This document shows, piece after piece, positions 43,019 to 51,199 of a stretch of 64,000 bases of DNA. Source of the stretch: Pseudomonas sp. FEN (GTDB taxonomy: Bacteria > Pseudomonadota > Gammaproteobacteria > Pseudomonadales > Pseudomonadaceae). Numbering within the stretch: the first letter of the stretch is position 1; the number at the start of each line of letters is the position of its first letter. The stretch spans positions 310,001 through 374,000 of the forward strand of contig NZ_CAJFDC010000001.1 in assembly GCF_904067045.1 (NCBI RefSeq), given 5' to 3'. The notes below the pieces were generated by a model. The model was not told where the DNA came from and ran no database searches. It saw nothing but the letters and a program-made list of their open reading frames with translations. The position numbers and the translations under genes were made by a program.

Positions 43019-43711
43019 ATGCGCCTTGACCGTTTCCTCAGCAACCTGCCCCGCTTCAACCGCCAGCAGGTGCGCCTGTTGCTGGTGCAAAAACGGATCA
43101 GGGTCGATGGCCTGACCGTCGCCGATCCGCATCACGAAGTCCGCGAGTTCAGCCAGGTCGAAGTCGACGGCCAAGTGCTGCAGGCAGGCTGCCCGCCGCG
43201 TTACTTCATGCTGCACAAACCCCAGGGTTGCGTCAGTGCCACCCGCGACCCGGAGCACCGCACCGTTCTCGATCTGATCGACCCACCCGACGCCCTCGGA
43301 TTGCACATCGCCGGCCGCCTGGACTTCAACACCACCGGGCTGATGATCCTGACCAACGACGGCCAGTGGTCGCGCCGGCTGACCCAACCCCAGACCAAAC
43401 TGCCCAAGGTCTACTACGTGGAGACCGAACAGGTGATCGGCGCCGAATACGCCGAAACCTTCGCTCGTGGCCTGTATTTTGCTTTCGAGGACCTTACCAC
43501 CCAGCCCGCCACGCTGGAGTTGCTCGGTCCGCGCAGCGCCCGCTTGAGCATCGTCGAAGGCCGTTATCACCAGGTCAAGCGCATGTTCGGCCACTTCGAC
43601 AACAAGGTCCTGCGCCTGCACCGCGAAGCCATGGGGCCGCTGCTGCTCGATGAGCAATTGGCCCCGGGGCAATACCGCCCGCTGCTGGCCGAGGAAATCC
43701 GGCGGATCTGA
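43019..43711 (+). CDS. rsuA: 16S rRNA pseudouridine(516) synthase RsuA
   Basis: A 230-residue synthase: short N-terminal S4 domain ('MRLDRFLSNLPRFNRQQVRLLLVQKRIRVDG') and the catalytic domain with Asp in 'IAGRLDFNTTGLMILTNDG', 'YHQVKRMFGHFDNKVLRLHREAMG' at the RNA site. It isomerises one uridine of 16S rRNA (U516 in E. coli) during small-subunit assembly. Length matches RsuA rather than the longer RluB. Likely cotranscribed with the CWC gene. Confidence 0.9.
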   Translation: MRLDRFLSNLPRFNRQQVRLLLVQKRIRVDGLTVADPHHEVREFSQVEVDGQVLQAGCPPRYFMLHKPQGCVSATRDPEHRTVLDLIDPPDALGLHIAGRLDFNTTGLMILTNDGQWSRRLTQPQTKLPKVYYVETEQVIGAEYAETFARGLYFAFEDLTTQPATLELLGPRSARLSIVEGRYHQVKRMFGHFDNKVLRLHREAMGPLLLDEQLAPGQYRPLLAEEIRRI

Positions 43712-44029
43712 GCGCACGACGACGACCGCTGGGCAGAAGTCACCGATTTATGACAAATCGTTCCTTGCGCAATCGCCATGCGCCTGCTTGAATCAGACCG
43801 TCAGCCGAAATATGACTGACAAGTCACACTTTCAATCCAAGAAACACTTTGTCGACTGAGAGGCCCACCGGCTCTCGCTTTACGACAATCTGCCCGCCTA
43901 TAACAACACCCGTCGGCCAGGCTTCAACGGACCGACATGGGCCTGCAACATTCCAGGCGAATGCCTACCTGTCATATAGATCGTGCACAGTTCGTTGCGC
44001 GCATACCCGCTTGCCAGGAGTCCTTTGAC
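43712..44029. other. rsuA-phaG intergenic region
   Basis: 318 bases. A weak hairpin GAGAGGCCCACCGGCTCTC (43858-43876) could end the rsuA transcript, though a T-run is missing. The phaG promoter should lie here; I cannot assign boxes. No gene is supported. Confidence 0.4.
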
Positions 44030-44917
44030 ATGAGGCCAGAAATCGCTGTGTTGGATATACAGGGTCAGTATCGGGTTTACACGGAGTTCTATCGCGCAGA
44101 TGCCGCGGAAAAGACCATCATCCTGGTCAACGGCTCGCTGGCCACCACCGCGTCGTTTGCACAGACAGTGAAGAATCTGCATCCGCAATACAATGTCGTG
44201 TGCTACGACCAGCCCTATGCGGGCAAGTCCAAGGCGCACAATCGTCACGAAAGCATGCTGACCAAGGAAGTCGAAGGGCAGATCCTCCTGGAGCTGATCG
44301 ACCACTTCGCCGCCGAGCACGTGATGTCCTTTTCCTGGGGCAGCGCGGCGACCCTGGTTGCCCTGGCGCACCAGCCACGGCGGATCGAAAAGGCGGTGAT
44401 CAGTTCCTTCTCGCCGGTCCTCAGTGAACCGATGCGCGAGTATCTGGAACAGGGTGTCGACTACCTGGGCGCCTATGACCGCGACCGTATGGGTCATCTG
44501 GTCAACAACACCATCGGCAAGCATTTGCCGTCGTTGTTCAAGCGTTACAACTACCGGCACGTCAGCAGCCTGGCCGAGCATGAATATGGGCAGATGCACT
44601 TCCATATCAGCCAGGTGCTCAACAGTGACCAGCTGTGCTACCTGGCGGCGGCGCAACGGATCGACGTACCGGTGCTGTTCATGAATGGCGAATGGGACGA
44701 ATACACCTCGCCCCGGGATGCGCTGCAATTCGGCCAGCATGTGCGCCACAGCCAGTTCAGCACCATCCGCAGTACCGGGCACTTTCTCGACATGGAGCAC
44801 AAGTCCGCCTGCCGGGACTGCCGTCATGCGCTGCTCGAGTTCCTCGAGCCGACGCACCAGGAAAGCCGATCGCGGTACTACCGACACGTCCAGGAGCATC
44901 ATGCACAGGCCATGTGA
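44030..44917 (+). CDS. phaG: 3-hydroxyacyl-ACP:CoA transacylase PhaG
   Basis: A 295-residue alpha/beta-hydrolase-fold enzyme almost colinear with P. putida PhaG: 'MRPEIAVLDIQGQYRVYTEFYR', 'TIILVNGSLATTASFAQTVKNLHPQ', nucleophile region 'VMSFSWGSAATLVALAHQPR', 'NTIGKHLPSLFKRYNYRHVSSL', and 'STGHFLDMEHKSAC'. PhaG (with a CoA ligase) links fatty-acid synthesis to medium-chain polyhydroxyalkanoate, giving 3-hydroxyacyl groups from sugars. RhlA is the closest alternative but the start and loops are PhaG-like. GGAG lies 9 bases before ATG 44030. The pha synthase operon is not in the window. Confidence 0.93.
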   Translation: MRPEIAVLDIQGQYRVYTEFYRADAAEKTIILVNGSLATTASFAQTVKNLHPQYNVVCYDQPYAGKSKAHNRHESMLTKEVEGQILLELIDHFAAEHVMSFSWGSAATLVALAHQPRRIEKAVISSFSPVLSEPMREYLEQGVDYLGAYDRDRMGHLVNNTIGKHLPSLFKRYNYRHVSSLAEHEYGQMHFHISQVLNSDQLCYLAAAQRIDVPVLFMNGEWDEYTSPRDALQFGQHVRHSQFSTIRSTGHFLDMEHKSACRDCRHALLEFLEPTHQESRSRYYRHVQEHHAQAM

Positions 44918-44986
44918 ACAAACCCTGTCACGGGTTTGCAGCGTTCTTGCGAACGAACGCAAATCCCTTGATGCCCCCACCACCCT

Positions 44987-45068
44987 TGGAGCCTGGCTTG
45001 TCGGGACGCCGCATCGCAGCGAAGAGGCCCGATAAGCCGACCACCACCTCGCTGACAAGCCCGGCTCC
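44987..45068. repeat. REP pair (inverted)
   Basis: 'GGAGCCTGGCTTGTCGGGA' faces 'GCTGACAAGCCCGGCTCC' between phaG and the tRNA gene. Nothing else is seen in that 291-base gap. Confidence 0.7.
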
Positions 45069-45208
45069 GAGCGGAAACACGCCCCATCTGGATAACGGGT
45101 ATTGGCTTTACCTGCGCGAGCGCCTACCCGATGTCCCTGTTAAAACACAGATTTCCAAAGAAAAACTTCAAATCCCCGGCCACATCTGGTACAAAGTCAG
45201 CCGTCCGA

Positions 45209-45282
45209 GCGGGTGTCGTATAATGGCATTACTCCAGCTTCCCAAGCTGATAACGAGGGTTCGATTCCCTTCACCCGCTCCA
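45209..45282 (+). tRNA. tRNA-Gly (anticodon CCC)
   Basis: 74 bases including encoded CCA. Acceptor stem GCGGGTG pairs with CACCCGC; D-arm TCGTATAATGGCATTA; anticodon stem-loop CCAGC-TTCCCAA-GCTGA gives CCC; TpsiC arm AGGGTTCGATTCCCT. Reads GGG codons. A terminator follows. Confidence 0.96.
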
Positions 45283-45638
45283 ATCGAATCCAGTCCGACG
45301 TTGCTGAACAAGGCGACGAGGACAAAAAAACCGGCTCTTGGTGGCCGGTTTTTTTATGGGCGGGATTGTGGTTGAGCGCCTGGCCTACGAAAACGCCGAC
45401 AACCTCGCCGGCCCCCATCGCAGGTCCACGAAGCTATAGCTCTACTCGCAGAAAATAACCTCATAATTTAACTTCATGTACAAATCTAATCAGATCGGTG
45501 CGCTGGACGTCGTGGCCTTGCTACCTAGAAGGCATCATGCCCAGGCGAGAACACGTCGCAGATCGGTAAAACGTCCACCGGTCGCCTTTACAAGGCCCAC
45601 CCCGCGTGGCTCCATGATGTATTTTCCGGCGCATAAGA
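45283..45638. other. tRNA to LysR gap
   Basis: 356 bases. After the tRNA terminator the sequence is mixed, with an AT-rich stretch at 45440-45500, and no supported gene. No direct repeat of the tRNA 3' end and no integrase is seen, so there is no direct sign of an integrated element. Confidence 0.5.
45324..45356. terminator. Rho-independent terminator after tRNA-Gly
   Basis: AAAAAAACCGGC-TCTTGGTG-GCCGGTTTTTTT: a strong stem with A- and T-runs on both sides, 42 bases past the tRNA; bidirectional. Confidence 0.92.
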
Positions 45639-46502
45639 ATGGATATTGAACTGGCTAAAACCTTCCTGGAGATCGTCAGGTGCGGCAGCCTGATCGCCGC
45701 CGCCGAGCGTTTGCATGTCACCCAGACGGCAATCACCGCCCGCGTGCAAAAACTGGAAAGCAGCCTCAATAGCAAGTTATTCGTGCGTAACAAAGCGGGG
45801 GCCAAGCTGACAGCGGACGGGGAAGCCTTCGTGGTCTATGCCAATCAACTGGTGCAAACCTGGGAAGCCGCGGTCAGAGACTTACCCCTGCCCGAAGGTT
45901 TCCATAAAATATTGCATATTGGTGGCGAAGTCAGTTTATGTAATCCGCTCATACTGGACTGGGTTCGCGAGATCCAACAGTCGATACCGACACATGCCAT
46001 CAAAACAGAGATCAGAGACGGCTCGACGCTATTGCGGCAATTGGAGCGGGGTCTGCTGGATGCGGCGTTGGTTTATCAACCGGCCTACTGGCCCGACTTG
46101 CAAGTCGAACAGATTCTCGAAGAAAAACTGATACTGGTCCGCCTGATCGCCAAACCCGAGCCCTATGTGTACATCGACTGGGGGGTTGGTTTCCGGCAAT
46201 CCCATGATGCCGCCTTGCCGGAAAAGGCCAAGGCCGCGCTTTCCTTCAACCTGGGTCCCGTGGCCCTGCAATATATTCTCGACAATGGCGGATCCGGCTA
46301 CTTCAGGACCCGCGTCGTGCAATCCTATATTGAAAGCGGCATTCTTGAACGCGTCAGCTCCGCCCCGGAGTTCAGCTACCCGACTTTTCTAGTCTACTCG
46401 CGCAGCAGCTCATCAGCGGAACTGCAGCTTGCCATAAAGCTATTGAAGGATAGTGTCACCCGGGATAGCGATTGGTCTCAACGCTGGGACCCGCTGATCT
46501 GA
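45639..46502 (+). CDS. LysR-family regulator
   Basis: A 287-residue LysR regulator: 'MDIELAKTFLEIVRCGSLIAAAERLHVTQTAITARVQKLESSLNSKLFVRNKAGAKLTADGEAFVVYANQLV' winged helix; effector domain more divergent, with 'SLCNPLILDWVREIQQSIPTHAIKTEIRDGSTLLRQLERGLLDAALVYQP'. Codon use is more A/T-rich than in the flanking genes. It is convergent with the HPP-CBS gene with no bases between the two stops. Target unknown. Confidence 0.9.
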   Translation: MDIELAKTFLEIVRCGSLIAAAERLHVTQTAITARVQKLESSLNSKLFVRNKAGAKLTADGEAFVVYANQLVQTWEAAVRDLPLPEGFHKILHIGGEVSLCNPLILDWVREIQQSIPTHAIKTEIRDGSTLLRQLERGLLDAALVYQPAYWPDLQVEQILEEKLILVRLIAKPEPYVYIDWGVGFRQSHDAALPEKAKAALSFNLGPVALQYILDNGGSGYFRTRVVQSYIESGILERVSSAPEFSYPTFLVYSRSSSSAELQLAIKLLKDSVTRDSDWSQRWDPLI

Positions 46503-47627
46503 TTAATGCAGGTGCACGATCAAATCGCGGTGCAAGGCCGCGATCAAGTCGGTTTGTGTGATCACCCCGACAAACACGTTATCGTCAAGCACGGGAATAC
46601 AGTGCAGGCCCTGCCGCGACAATAACGGTATCAACTCGACAAGGTGAGCCGTCGTCGTCACGCAGGTCACTGGCACATGCATGATATCTTTCAACAAGGT
46701 TTTCTTCTTGAACCCGAATACCCCCGACAAACCAGCACCGCGAGTGGCCTCCGGGTGCTTGATAATGTCCGTAAGGCTGACAATCCCGACGATGTGTTTT
46801 TCTTCATTCAATATGGGCAAGGTCTTGATATGGTGGTGCATCAGGATCCGTATCGCCTCTTTGATGGTTGTTTCCGGCCTTCCTGACAGGACATCCCTTG
46901 ACATGATGTGGGAGGCCTGGATATCGCCCATGCTCCGTCTCAAGGCATGCTTTTCGGTAGAGCGAATAATGCTTTCCAGATCTTCTCTCGTGACATCGAC
47001 AAATTCGTCGATATCCGCCAGCGCGGCATCAAGGTCATCACTGTTGAAACCGACCCTCTCGAAAGGCGGAATGTCTTTCGTATGATGGATCTCCGCCGAC
47101 GGATTTATATGGACTTTGGGATAACGCACGCCGGTCAGATTATTAAAAACCAGTGCACAGCCCAACAGGATCCAGGCATTGAGCATCACCGGATAAAAAA
47201 CGGATAGCCCCAAGGGGGCAAAATCGGCTTGAGACAAGACAACGCAGAGTGCAACAGCCCCGCCGGGAGGGTGCAGACAGCGAAGCAGACACATCGCACC
47301 GATTGCCAATCCCACAGCGACGCTGGCACTTAGAAAAGAATGACCGAGTAACGACACCGCTATCAGTGCAGACAACGTGGCGACAAAATAACTGCCGACG
47401 ATAGACCACGGTTGGGCCAGCGCCCCCGTCGAAACGGCGAACAGTAGAACAGATGACGCACCTAGCGGACCGATAAGATGCAGCGTCAGTTCCAACCCAT
47501 AAAAGTATTGGCAGACCCAGGCAGTCATAAGAACCCCGGTACATGCCCCCACTGATGCGCGCAGCCACTCTCTAGGTTTTGTATTTAATGAGGCGGGGTA
47601 AAAGCTTGACAGTATTGACTTGATCAT
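46503..47627 (-). CDS. HPP family membrane protein with tandem CBS domains
   Basis: A 374-residue protein. The N-terminal ~170 residues are an HPP membrane domain with about four to five helices and the signature 'LRCLHPPGGAVALCVVL'; the C-terminal ~140 residues form two CBS units ('ASHIMSRDVLSGRPETTIKEAIRILMHHHIKTLPILNEEKHIVGIVSLTDII' and 'LKDIMHVPVTCVTTTAHLVELIPLLSRQGLHCIPVLDDNVFVGVITQTDLI'), which usually bind adenine nucleotides. Plant and cyanobacterial HPP proteins can carry nitrite; substrate here is unknown. ATG 47627 is preferred over GTG 47636. A terminator-like hairpin ends only 14 bases before the start. Confidence 0.9.
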   Translation of the reverse strand: MIKSILSSFYPASLNTKPREWLRASVGACTGVLMTAWVCQYFYGLELTLHLIGPLGASSVLLFAVSTGALAQPWSIVGSYFVATLSALIAVSLLGHSFLSASVAVGLAIGAMCLLRCLHPPGGAVALCVVLSQADFAPLGLSVFYPVMLNAWILLGCALVFNNLTGVRYPKVHINPSAEIHHTKDIPPFERVGFNSDDLDAALADIDEFVDVTREDLESIIRSTEKHALRRSMGDIQASHIMSRDVLSGRPETTIKEAIRILMHHHIKTLPILNEEKHIVGIVSLTDIIKHPEATRGAGLSGVFGFKKKTLLKDIMHVPVTCVTTTAHLVELIPLLSRQGLHCIPVLDDNVFVGVITQTDLIAALHRDLIVHLH

Positions 47628-47641
47628 TTCACGCACTTAAT

Positions 47642-47668
47642 AAAAAAGCCCATTAACATTTAATGGGC
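47642..47668 (-). terminator. Terminator-like hairpin in the HPP-CBS leader
   Basis: On the minus strand GCCCATTAA-ATG-TTAATGGGC (9-bp stem, 3-base loop) is followed directly by TTTTTT, a textbook intrinsic terminator, and then 14 bases to the HPP-CBS ATG. Either it ends a transcript from upstream, or it is an attenuator or a riboswitch-type switch for the HPP gene. Confidence 0.75.
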
Positions 47669-47842
47669 CGGTGTACCAGGAGAGGCACGAAAACGATATT
47701 TATTTTGACTGCATGAGAATCCGCTGACAAACTCAAAATATTGCTACTTGAATTCATTTTTTCTGATATCAAAATCTCCAATGATTTTTCAGAGCACAAA
47801 CAGTACAGACCAAAAGATGATAAAAGTCGCCGGGGGACAGAG

Positions 47843-47876
47843 ATGAGAAAGGGGAGCTGAGCTCCCCCTTTCTCAT
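47843..47876. terminator. Bidirectional hairpin after the FlxA-like gene
   Basis: ATGAGAAAGGGGAGC and its complement (one bulged C) form a 15-bp stem with a TGA loop, 77 bases past the FlxA-like stop (minus strand). The stem has an A/T-rich base but no long T-run, so it is a fair but not perfect terminator. Confidence 0.65.
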
Positions 47877-47953
47877 GCCACGGGCCTGACATTGGCCGCC
47901 ATCGCGACAGCCAGAAAAGTGCCGGGGCACCAGTCTCTCGCCGGCCGCCTGGG

Positions 47954-48385
47954 TCAGCGTTTAGCAGGCTGACTCTGTTTCTTCAACGCCGCGATCAGCG
48001 CGCCATTCATAGTGGCCAACGAGCCGTTCAAAGTCGACAGCTCACCACTCAGGGCCGTGACCTGCTGTGCCTTCTGCTCCGGGCTCATGTTCTTGTTCGC
48101 CTGAAGCGCCTGCAACTCGGCCTGTTTCGCGGCGATCATCTTCTGCAACTGCTCGATCTGCTTGCGCAACTGCTTGATGTGGGCCGGCTCGGAACTGGCC
48201 GCCTGGGCCTGCTCGGCTTTGGACGCCTGGATTCCGGCACCGGACAGGTTGACCTTGACCCCTGTCGATTTTTCCCCCGTGGCCTTGCTGCCTTTACCCG
48301 TATCGGTCGCCGTCGCTGCATTGAGCGGGGCCGCCGCGGGAGCAACACTGGAAGAGTGGATGGTAACGCTGCTGATGGAAACCAT
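47954..48385 (-). CDS. FlxA-like coiled-coil protein
   Basis: A 143-residue soluble protein. The N-terminal ~65 residues are Ala/Ser/Thr/Lys-rich and look disordered; residues ~65-125 ('HIKQLRKQIEQLQKMIAAKQAELQALQANKNMSPEQKAQQVTALSGELSTLNGSLATMNGALIAAL') form a coiled coil as in the FlxA-like family. Function is unknown; E. coli flxA belongs to the flagellar regulon. Start at ATG 48385 (MVSISS) is tentative; ATG 48421 would add 12 residues. Confidence 0.75.
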   Translation of the reverse strand: MVSISSVTIHSSSVAPAAAPLNAATATDTGKGSKATGEKSTGVKVNLSGAGIQASKAEQAQAASSEPAHIKQLRKQIEQLQKMIAAKQAELQALQANKNMSPEQKAQQVTALSGELSTLNGSLATMNGALIAALKKQSQPAKR

Positions 48386-48490
48386 GATCAAAGCCCGTTC
48401 AGGTTTAAGTGTCTTTGACATCGACCTGAAACCGCCAAACTTTAGCGATATTGTACAAACGCAGATACAAATCTCTACATTGTCTCCCCT

Positions 48491-49768
48491 TCAGTGAGTC
48501 ACCACGCCCCGCTTGACCCCGTACATCGCCTCATCCGCATGCTTGAACAGTTGCTGCGCTTCTTCGCCATTGTCCGGATACAGGGCAATCCCGATACTCG
48601 GCACGATGCTCAGGTCGCAATCCCCCCATGGCACGGGCTCGCCAAGCAGGCTGCGGATCTTGTCGGCCACGCGGATCGCGTGCTCCGGTTGTTGCAAATG
48701 CTCCAGCAGGATGACGAATTCGTCACCGCCGATACGGGCCACGGTGTCGGTTTCCCGGACACATTGTTGCAGGCGCCGAGCCACTTCCTGCAGGAGCAGG
48801 TCGCCCACCGCATGCCCGAAGCTGTCGTTGACCTGCTTGAACTTGTCCAGATCGACATAGAGCAACGCCAATTGTCCGGCCTCGCGCCGGGCACGGAGCA
48901 ATGCGGCCTTCAGACGTTCCTGCAGGAAGCCGCGATTAGGCAGGTGAGTCAGTTGGTCGTAGCGGGCCATGTACTCCAGACGCGCATGCAATTGCTTGCG
49001 TTCGATGGCGGCCGCCACTTGCACCGAGACGAATTGCAGAAATTCCTGATCGTATTCGGTATAGCGCTCGCCACCGCTACTTTTCACCAGCAGCGCACCA
49101 ATAGTGCCGTTCTGTGAGTTCAGTGGTACGCCCAGGCAGGAGGGCGCCCCGTCAATGTTCAACAACAGCGGCTCGCCGCTGCGCACGACTTCGGCGCAAC
49201 TACGGTCGACGCTGTGCGGCTGGCGCCGGTCGTCGATGTGGTAGGGGAAACTCAGTTGGTCGCGCTGCTCATCGTAAAGCGCCACGCAGAAGTTCTCCGC
49301 CGGCAGCCATTCGCCGATGATCCGGTGCACCCGCTGGAACAGCGCCAGCAGGTCCTCGGCGGCGTGGGCGGCTTCGGAAATCGCGTAGAGCGCCGCCTGC
49401 CGGGACTCCGCCAACTTGCGTTCGGTGATATCCCGGGCCACGGCGATACGCAACTGGTCGACCTCGGACCAGCGCGCCGACCACATGATGTGCACCACCT
49501 GGCCGTCCTTGCGCACGTAGCGGTTTTCAAAGTGTGGTTTGGGCTGACCGTCCATGATTTCGCGGGCGGCCTTGAGCGTGCGCTCCCGATCTGCCGGGAG
49601 CACCAGGTTGATCATCGGCATGCCGATCAATTCGTCCTGGGTGTAGCCGAAAATCCGCTCACAGGCGGCGCTGACAAAGACAAATCGCCCTTCGGCGTCC
49701 ACCGCACATACGGCGTCCATCAGCAGGTCGATAAAACTGGCCAGCGGTGTGACAGTCTTGGTTTCCAT
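48491..49768 (-). CDS. PAS-GAF-GGDEF diguanylate cyclase
   Basis: A 425-residue cytoplasmic protein: PAS/PAC (about 5-120, 'LMDAVCAVDAEGRFVFVSAACERIFGYTQDELIGMPMINLVLPADRE', 'IAVARDITERKLAE'), GAF (about 125-265), and GGDEF (about 275-425) with an intact active site at 347-351 and the inhibitory I-site RETD at 338-341. It should make c-di-GMP in response to a small-molecule or redox signal, with product feedback. No EAL domain. Single gene. Confidence 0.93.
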   Translation of the reverse strand: METKTVTPLASFIDLLMDAVCAVDAEGRFVFVSAACERIFGYTQDELIGMPMINLVLPADRERTLKAAREIMDGQPKPHFENRYVRKDGQVVHIMWSARWSEVDQLRIAVARDITERKLAESRQAALYAISEAAHAAEDLLALFQRVHRIIGEWLPAENFCVALYDEQRDQLSFPYHIDDRRQPHSVDRSCAEVVRSGEPLLLNIDGAPSCLGVPLNSQNGTIGALLVKSSGGERYTEYDQEFLQFVSVQVAAAIERKQLHARLEYMARYDQLTHLPNRGFLQERLKAALLRARREAGQLALLYVDLDKFKQVNDSFGHAVGDLLLQEVARRLQQCVRETDTVARIGGDEFVILLEHLQQPEHAIRVADKIRSLLGEPVPWGDCDLSIVPSIGIALYPDNGEEAQQLFKHADEAMYGVKRGVVTH

Positions 49769-49849
49769 CAGGAAGAGGTCGCCCCGGAAAAATAGCGTCA
49801 GCGTCTATCCATGGAAATACCGACCTTCTGCCCTCCCCTTGCGGCAGAT

Positions 49850-50044
49850 TCAGGCCTTGTTCGGCTTCAACCCCGGCAAGGCACGGACCAGCGCGTTGAT
49901 GACAAAGCCGATAAACATCATGCTACATAGCCGGATGATTATCGACTCGTGCCGCTGGTAAAACGCCCTGACCCACCGAGTACCGACAATACCGATGAGA
50001 ATAGCGTATGCGGCGACCGCGCCAAGGCAACTGATAAAAATCAA
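49850..50044 (-). pseudogene. LysE-like C-terminal remnant, or small coupled membrane protein
   Basis: Reading from a TTG at 50044, which overlaps the stop of the cardiolipin-synthase-like gene (TTGA), gives 64 residues with two membrane segments: 'LIFISCLGAVAAYAILIGIVGTRWV' and 'IIIRLCSMMFIGFVINALVRAL', ending KPNKA. The pattern resembles the last third of LysE/RhtB exporters (usual length ~200). It may be a remnant of such a gene. The exact stop/start overlap also allows a small translationally coupled membrane protein. The two readings cannot be separated here. Confidence 0.45.
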
Positions 50045-51198
50045 TCCCGCCGATCCAGCACATTGACCACCAGTCGGTCCACCCAGCCCCACAGCCGCTG
50101 CTTGACCCGCCGCCACAGCGGCCGGGCTTTCCAGTCCTGCAGGCTGACCGGCTGGCTGAGGGCGAAATCGCCGAGGAAACTGGCCTCCACCGCCCGGGTC
50201 AACGACGGATCGAGGGCCTCGAGATTGGCCTCCAGGTTGAAGCGCAGGTTCCAGTGATCGAAATTGCATGAGCCAATACTGACCCAGTCATCGATCAGCA
50301 CCATTTTCAGATGCAGGAAGCACGGCTGGTATTCGAAAATCCGCACCCCGGCCCTGAGCAGACGCGGATAATAACGATGGCCGGCATAGCGCACCGACGG
50401 GTGGTCGGTACGCGGCCCGGTCAATAGCAGTCGCACATCAATGCCCCGGTTGGCGGCCCGACGCAGGGAACGGCGGACTTTCCAGGTCGGCAGGAAATAC
50501 GGTGTCGCCAGCCAGATACGCTGCTGGCCGCTATTCAGCGCCCGAACCAGGGAACGAAGGATATCCCGATGCTGCCGGGCATCGGCGTAGGCGACCCGCC
50601 CCAGGCCCTGTCCAGCCGGCGGCACCCGTGGTAGACGTGGCAAGCCAAAGGGTACCTGGGGTTTCCAGGCGGCACGCTGCTCGTTGGCCAGCCACTGGCG
50701 GTCGAACAGCAGTTGCCAGTCGAGCACCAGCGGGCCGCTGATTTGCACCATGACTTCGTGCCATTCAAAGCGATCTTCACCCGGGGTCCAGAACTCATCG
50801 GTCACACCGGTACCACCGACCACGGCCACGGACTGATCCACCAGCAGCAGCTTGCGGTGATCGCGGTAGAAATTGCGCACCCAATGCTGCCAGCTCAGGC
50901 GATTGTAGAAGCGCAACTCGACCCCGGCCGCTCTCAAGCGTCGGCGCAGGCTCAGGGTAAACGCGAGGCTGCCGTAATCATCGAACAGGCAGCGTACCCG
51001 CACACCACGTTCGGCCGCCTGGGCCAGGGCCAGGACCATGGCCTCGGCACAGGCTCCGGCCTCCACCAGGTAAAGCTCCAGCTCCACCTGGGACTCAGCC
51101 CGGTCAATCGCCTCCAGCATCCGGGGGAAAAAGCTCGGGCCGTCGACCAACAGCTCGAAATTGTTGTCGGCCCGCCAGGAGAAGATCGCGCTGGCCAT
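50041..51198 (-). CDS. Cardiolipin synthase-like phospholipase D protein (ClsB type)
   Basis: A 385-residue phospholipase D superfamily protein without N-terminal membrane helices, as in ClsB. Two HKD motifs: 'DHRKLLLVDQSVAVVGGTGVTDEFW' (first) and 'HLKMVLIDDWVSIGSCNFDHWNLRFNLEAN' (second), both with His, Lys and Asp. It likely transfers phosphatidyl groups to make cardiolipin or related lipids. It lies one base downstream of yceI on the same strand and is probably cotranscribed. Confidence 0.88.
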   Translation of the reverse strand: MASAIFSWRADNNFELLVDGPSFFPRMLEAIDRAESQVELELYLVEAGACAEAMVLALAQAAERGVRVRCLFDDYGSLAFTLSLRRRLRAAGVELRFYNRLSWQHWVRNFYRDHRKLLLVDQSVAVVGGTGVTDEFWTPGEDRFEWHEVMVQISGPLVLDWQLLFDRQWLANEQRAAWKPQVPFGLPRLPRVPPAGQGLGRVAYADARQHRDILRSLVRALNSGQQRIWLATPYFLPTWKVRRSLRRAANRGIDVRLLLTGPRTDHPSVRYAGHRYYPRLLRAGVRIFEYQPCFLHLKMVLIDDWVSIGSCNFDHWNLRFNLEANLEALDPSLTRAVEASFLGDFALSQPVSLQDWKARPLWRRVKQRLWGWVDRLVVNVLDRRD

Positions 51199-51199
51199 G

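Larger units (their letters stand above)
47628..47953. other. Gap between HPP-CBS and FlxA-like genes
   Basis: 326 bases, AT-rich in 47690-47830. Holds the two hairpins listed and, between them, about 170 bases that should contain the HPP-CBS promoter and leader. No small protein gene is supported. Confidence 0.55.

Noticed and set aside
47653..47892. 79-residue minus-strand protein in the HPP leader
   Set aside because: It would span two hairpins and has no ribosome site; composition is not protein-like.
45209..48421. Prophage or integrative element at tRNA-Gly
   Set aside because: No integrase, no duplicated tRNA end and no phage or conjugation genes are seen.
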